Source of the DNA: Mucilaginibacter frigoritolerans
Lineage (GTDB): Bacteria > Bacteroidota > Bacteroidia > Sphingobacteriales > Sphingobacteriaceae
Assembly (NCBI RefSeq): GCF_007830615.1
Contig: NZ_VLLI01000003.1
Span: 248,001 to 312,000 of the forward strand
Length of the DNA stretch: 64,000 nt
Reading direction: 5' to 3'
The notes below the pieces were generated by a model. It searched no databases. It was not told the origin of the DNA and worked only from the letters and a program-made list of their open reading frames with translations. This document shows positions 61,728 through 64,000 of this stretch, piece after piece (the first letter of the stretch is position 1; every line of letters begins with the position of its first letter). A program made the translations under genes and the position numbers.

Positions 61728-62960
61728 TTATAATTTTTTGGCACTAATAAATGCTTGTATTTTTTGTGTTTCTTCAGGATAAATGGCAATCCGGTGCGTA
61801 CGTACCAGATAAGGATCCTGTTTTTCGCCATGGGTTGATACAACTGAAATAATACCTGAAGGTTTCAACGGCATATGGCAATCAATACAATTGTTTTTTA
61901 TTGCAGCCCCCAACTTGGGTGCCATTTTACAAAAGTTATGATTGGCTTCATTATGGCAATTCATACATTTTTGCGAATACAATGCCAGGTTAGTGCTTTG
62001 GTTCTGATGAACATCATGGCAGGTTGTACAATCCATATTACTCATTAAAAAGCATTTGCTGAAAGCCAGCAAACCATTCTGGTTACCATGAACATCAAGC
62101 GTAGCCGGGTTAGGATCCTGCTTTAAAAAATTGGGTTCCTTAAACTTGGCTAAAGTATCGCCCATCTTAAAAATGAACGAAGATCTCTGAAAAACATCCT
62201 TGGCACTTCCGTGGCATACCGCACAAGCATCCAGCTTTTGCGACCTCGTTAATGAGGAAAACTTAACAATGTATCTTGCCTTCTTTTCTTCTGGAAACTC
62301 GGTATGGAAATTTACGTGATTGGTACCCGGGCCATGGCAGCGTTCACAATCAATCCCTAAAATAAGCGATTGGGGATCGAACTCAACCTTACGGCTTTGC
62401 AAATTAACTTCCGCCTGCGGAATTTCTTTAATATACGAGCTATGGCACTCAAAGCATCTGCGCAGTATAGGGCGACTAAAGTCAGCCTGATTACCGGAGT
62501 AACCGGGACTATTTGTCCAGCTATGCAAAGCACTAAAGTACGACATCGGCAGCTCAAATATTTCCTTGCCTTTCCAGTACAAATAGGTTTCAGATTTAAC
62601 GCCGCCAAAAGTAATATCAAAGCGATGGGCATCCAGTTGCTTGCCGTCAAGGTAGGCAACCTGGTAAAGGCCATCTTGGTGCTTTTCCATTACTACCTTT
62701 AACCTGTCGTTTAGACCAACCGTGTTTTTTCCTTTCAAAAAACTGCCGTGAATGTCATGTTCATCGACAATTCTTGAACTTTGAAAGTGAGCCGTATGGA
62801 TGTATGAATTGTAAACATCCTTATGGCATTTTATACATTTATTAGAACCTGCATAAACCGGGTCGCGCGGATCTGCTTTTTCCTTATTAAAACATTGCGT
62901 AAGCAACGTACTTAACGGAATTAAAAGAAAAACAAAAAAGCAAATATTCTTAGTTTTCAT
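61728..62960 (-). CDS. Multihaem c-type cytochrome lipoprotein
   Basis: 410 aa with a lipoprotein-type signal peptide (FVFLLIPLSTLLTQCFN, possible lipid Cys). Seven CxxCH haem motifs are present: CIKCHK, CFECHS, CERCHG, CAVCHG, CTTCHD, CMNCHN and CIDCHM. This fits a cytochrome-c554/doubled-CXXCH type electron carrier in the periplasm or at the outer membrane. Isolated from other respiratory genes here; the GH30 gene lies 21 bases upstream on the same strand, which is close but functionally unrelated. Confidence 0.88.
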   Translation of the reverse strand: MKTKNICFFVFLLIPLSTLLTQCFNKEKADPRDPVYAGSNKCIKCHKDVYNSYIHTAHFQSSRIVDEHDIHGSFLKGKNTVGLNDRLKVVMEKHQDGLYQVAYLDGKQLDAHRFDITFGGVKSETYLYWKGKEIFELPMSYFSALHSWTNSPGYSGNQADFSRPILRRCFECHSSYIKEIPQAEVNLQSRKVEFDPQSLILGIDCERCHGPGTNHVNFHTEFPEEKKARYIVKFSSLTRSQKLDACAVCHGSAKDVFQRSSFIFKMGDTLAKFKEPNFLKQDPNPATLDVHGNQNGLLAFSKCFLMSNMDCTTCHDVHQNQSTNLALYSQKCMNCHNEANHNFCKMAPKLGAAIKNNCIDCHMPLKPSGIISVVSTHGEKQDPYLVRTHRIAIYPEETQKIQAFISAKKL

Positions 62961-62981
62961 TATCCTTTACTATCGTAGCTG

Positions 62982-64000
62982 TTACCATTTATAGGTAGCA
63001 ACAGCTCCGGCACCTAAAGTTGTGCTTACTATTTTTGAATTAAATTTAATATTAAATTGTTGAGCACTGGCACCTGCGTTTAATACAATAAGCACTTTGG
63101 AGCCATCTGTGTTTTTAAACGCTACATTGGGTAAAGTTGTATTAACATCTGATGCTATACGTACGGCACCTGGTCTTACAAATTTTGATGCATGGGCAAT
63201 AATATAATAAGAAACATTACGCGATATAAATGATCCTATGGTTAAAGCTCCCTGGCAGGTAGAACAACCGCCATTGGTATGCGGACCAAAATTAGGATCG
63301 GATGCCAGGTTCCATTCTATTACATTTTTGCACCAGTTACGGGTAGCACCAATAATAATATTATTTAAATGCCATGACAGGTCACCACTGAATGAACCTG
63401 TTGAGGCTGTATATATTTCAGTAAAATAAAGATTCTTGTTAGGGTAGGCAGTATGAACAGGCGTTAATGCACTGATATCACCTGCATACAAATGGAAGGC
63501 CGAGCCATCAACATATTGATTAGCTGCCTGATCTGCCAGAATAGTTTCCGGATAATCCGTTCTATCGGCATTATGATCATACACAATGATTTTTGTAGTT
63601 AGACCGGCAATTTTAAATGCAGGGCCGAGGTTATTTTTTACAAAATTATCTTCCTCATTTGGCTGCATCACCATGCTTGGGTTATTGTTTGCATTCAGCG
63701 GTTCATTCTGTGGCGTTATGGCATCAATAGTTATTCCCTGCTGCTGCATTGCCTGAATATACTTCACAAAATAGTTGGCATAAACGCTATAATAAGCGGT
63801 GTCTAAACTTCCCTGGCTAAAGCTGTTGTTTGATTTCATCCAACTGGGAGCCGTCCATGGAGTAGCTATAATTTTTATAGATGGATTTATAGCGAGTATC
63901 TTTTTCAAAAGAGGTATCAGGTCTGTTTGTTCCATACTGATACTAAAATTCTTAAGATTAACATCAGTACCTGATGCATCGGTTACATCATCATAAGTGA
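62982..64000 (-). CDS. GH30-family glycosidase, C-terminal part only
   Basis: The reading frame stays open from 63935 to the window edge, with GH30-like sequence (TYDDV...LKNFSIS), so the gene starts outside. Visible motifs are ATPWTAPSWMK, AITPQNEPL (acid/base Glu), YFTEIYT (nucleophile Glu), VIEWNLASDPNFGPH and, at the end, a beta domain with DGSKVLIVLNAGASAQQFN. GH30 enzymes cleave beta-glucosyl, xylosyl or glucosylceramide bonds. An in-frame ATG at 63935 is not the start. Confidence 0.9.
   Translation of the reverse strand, partial: TYDDVTDASGTDVNLKNFSISMEQTDLIPLLKKILAINPSIKIIATPWTAPSWMKSNNSFSQGSLDTAYYSVYANYFVKYIQAMQQQGITIDAITPQNEPLNANNNPSMVMQPNEEDNFVKNNLGPAFKIAGLTTKIIVYDHNADRTDYPETILADQAANQYVDGSAFHLYAGDISALTPVHTAYPNKNLYFTEIYTASTGSFSGDLSWHLNNIIIGATRNWCKNVIEWNLASDPNFGPHTNGGCSTCQGALTIGSFISRNVSYYIIAHASKFVRPGAVRIASDVNTTLPNVAFKNTDGSKVLIVLNAGASAQQFNIKFNSKIVSTTLGAGAVATYKW

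Overview
The window is chromosomal DNA from a member of the Bacteroidota, most likely the Sphingobacteriaceae (Mucilaginibacter/Pedobacter-like; inferred from protein style, not tested). Several promoters fit the Bacteroidota form (TTTG, a 19-base spacer, TAnnTTTG). Other signs are a TonB-dependent receptor with an N-terminal carboxypeptidase-regulatory-like domain, a Wzi-type capsule protein and the rpsF-rpsR-rplI operon.

Layout. 1-4.3 kb: 5' part of a siderophore-type TonB receptor with a palindromic operator, a frameshifted small lipoprotein gene, a divergent SDR oxidoreductase/AraC regulator pair, and tRNA-Phe. 4.4-19 kb: mostly housekeeping genes. These are a two-gene Fe-S oxidoreductase unit, small conserved proteins, an LLM flavin oxidoreductase, mtgA, rpsF-rpsR-rplI, an aldo/keto reductase, a Wzi-like outer-membrane protein, an acidic small protein and dnaX.

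19.4-49.3 kb: one uninterrupted plus-strand cluster encoding an extracellular contractile injection system (eCIS; PVC/Afp/AlgoCIS-like). Order: DUF4255 cap protein, a 385-aa protein with a carbohydrate-binding-like module, sheath, two tube proteins, a DUF5908-like peptide, LysM tube-baseplate adaptor, VgrG-like spike, PAAR tip, gp25, two large baseplate wedge proteins, a 1121-aa protein with a PKD-like C-terminus, and the tape-measure protein. Next come four DUF4157 cargo/effector genes sharing a nearly identical HExxH-containing N-terminal module but with four unrelated C-termini: SH3 + NlpC/P60-like, zinc-phospholipase-C-like, OmpA + phospholipase-A2-like, and one unknown. A 105-aa gene sits between the first two. 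The AAA+ ATPase, a peptidoglycan amidase with SH3 domain and a multi-pass membrane protein end the cluster. This is the most interesting part of the window.

49.5-64 kb: an S9 dipeptidyl-peptidase, then two convergent gene pairs, each a ThDP-dependent 2-oxo-acid decarboxylase-like enzyme plus a flavin amine/amino-acid oxidase. These suggest an amino acid -> oxo acid -> aldehyde route, present twice with non-identical enzymes. Then a receiver-PAS-DHp protein without an ATPase domain, a seven-haem-motif lipoprotein cytochrome, and the 3' part of a GH30 glycosidase that runs off the window. Palindromic intergenic repeats are scattered throughout. All family calls were made by reading translations and motifs; no database search was run.
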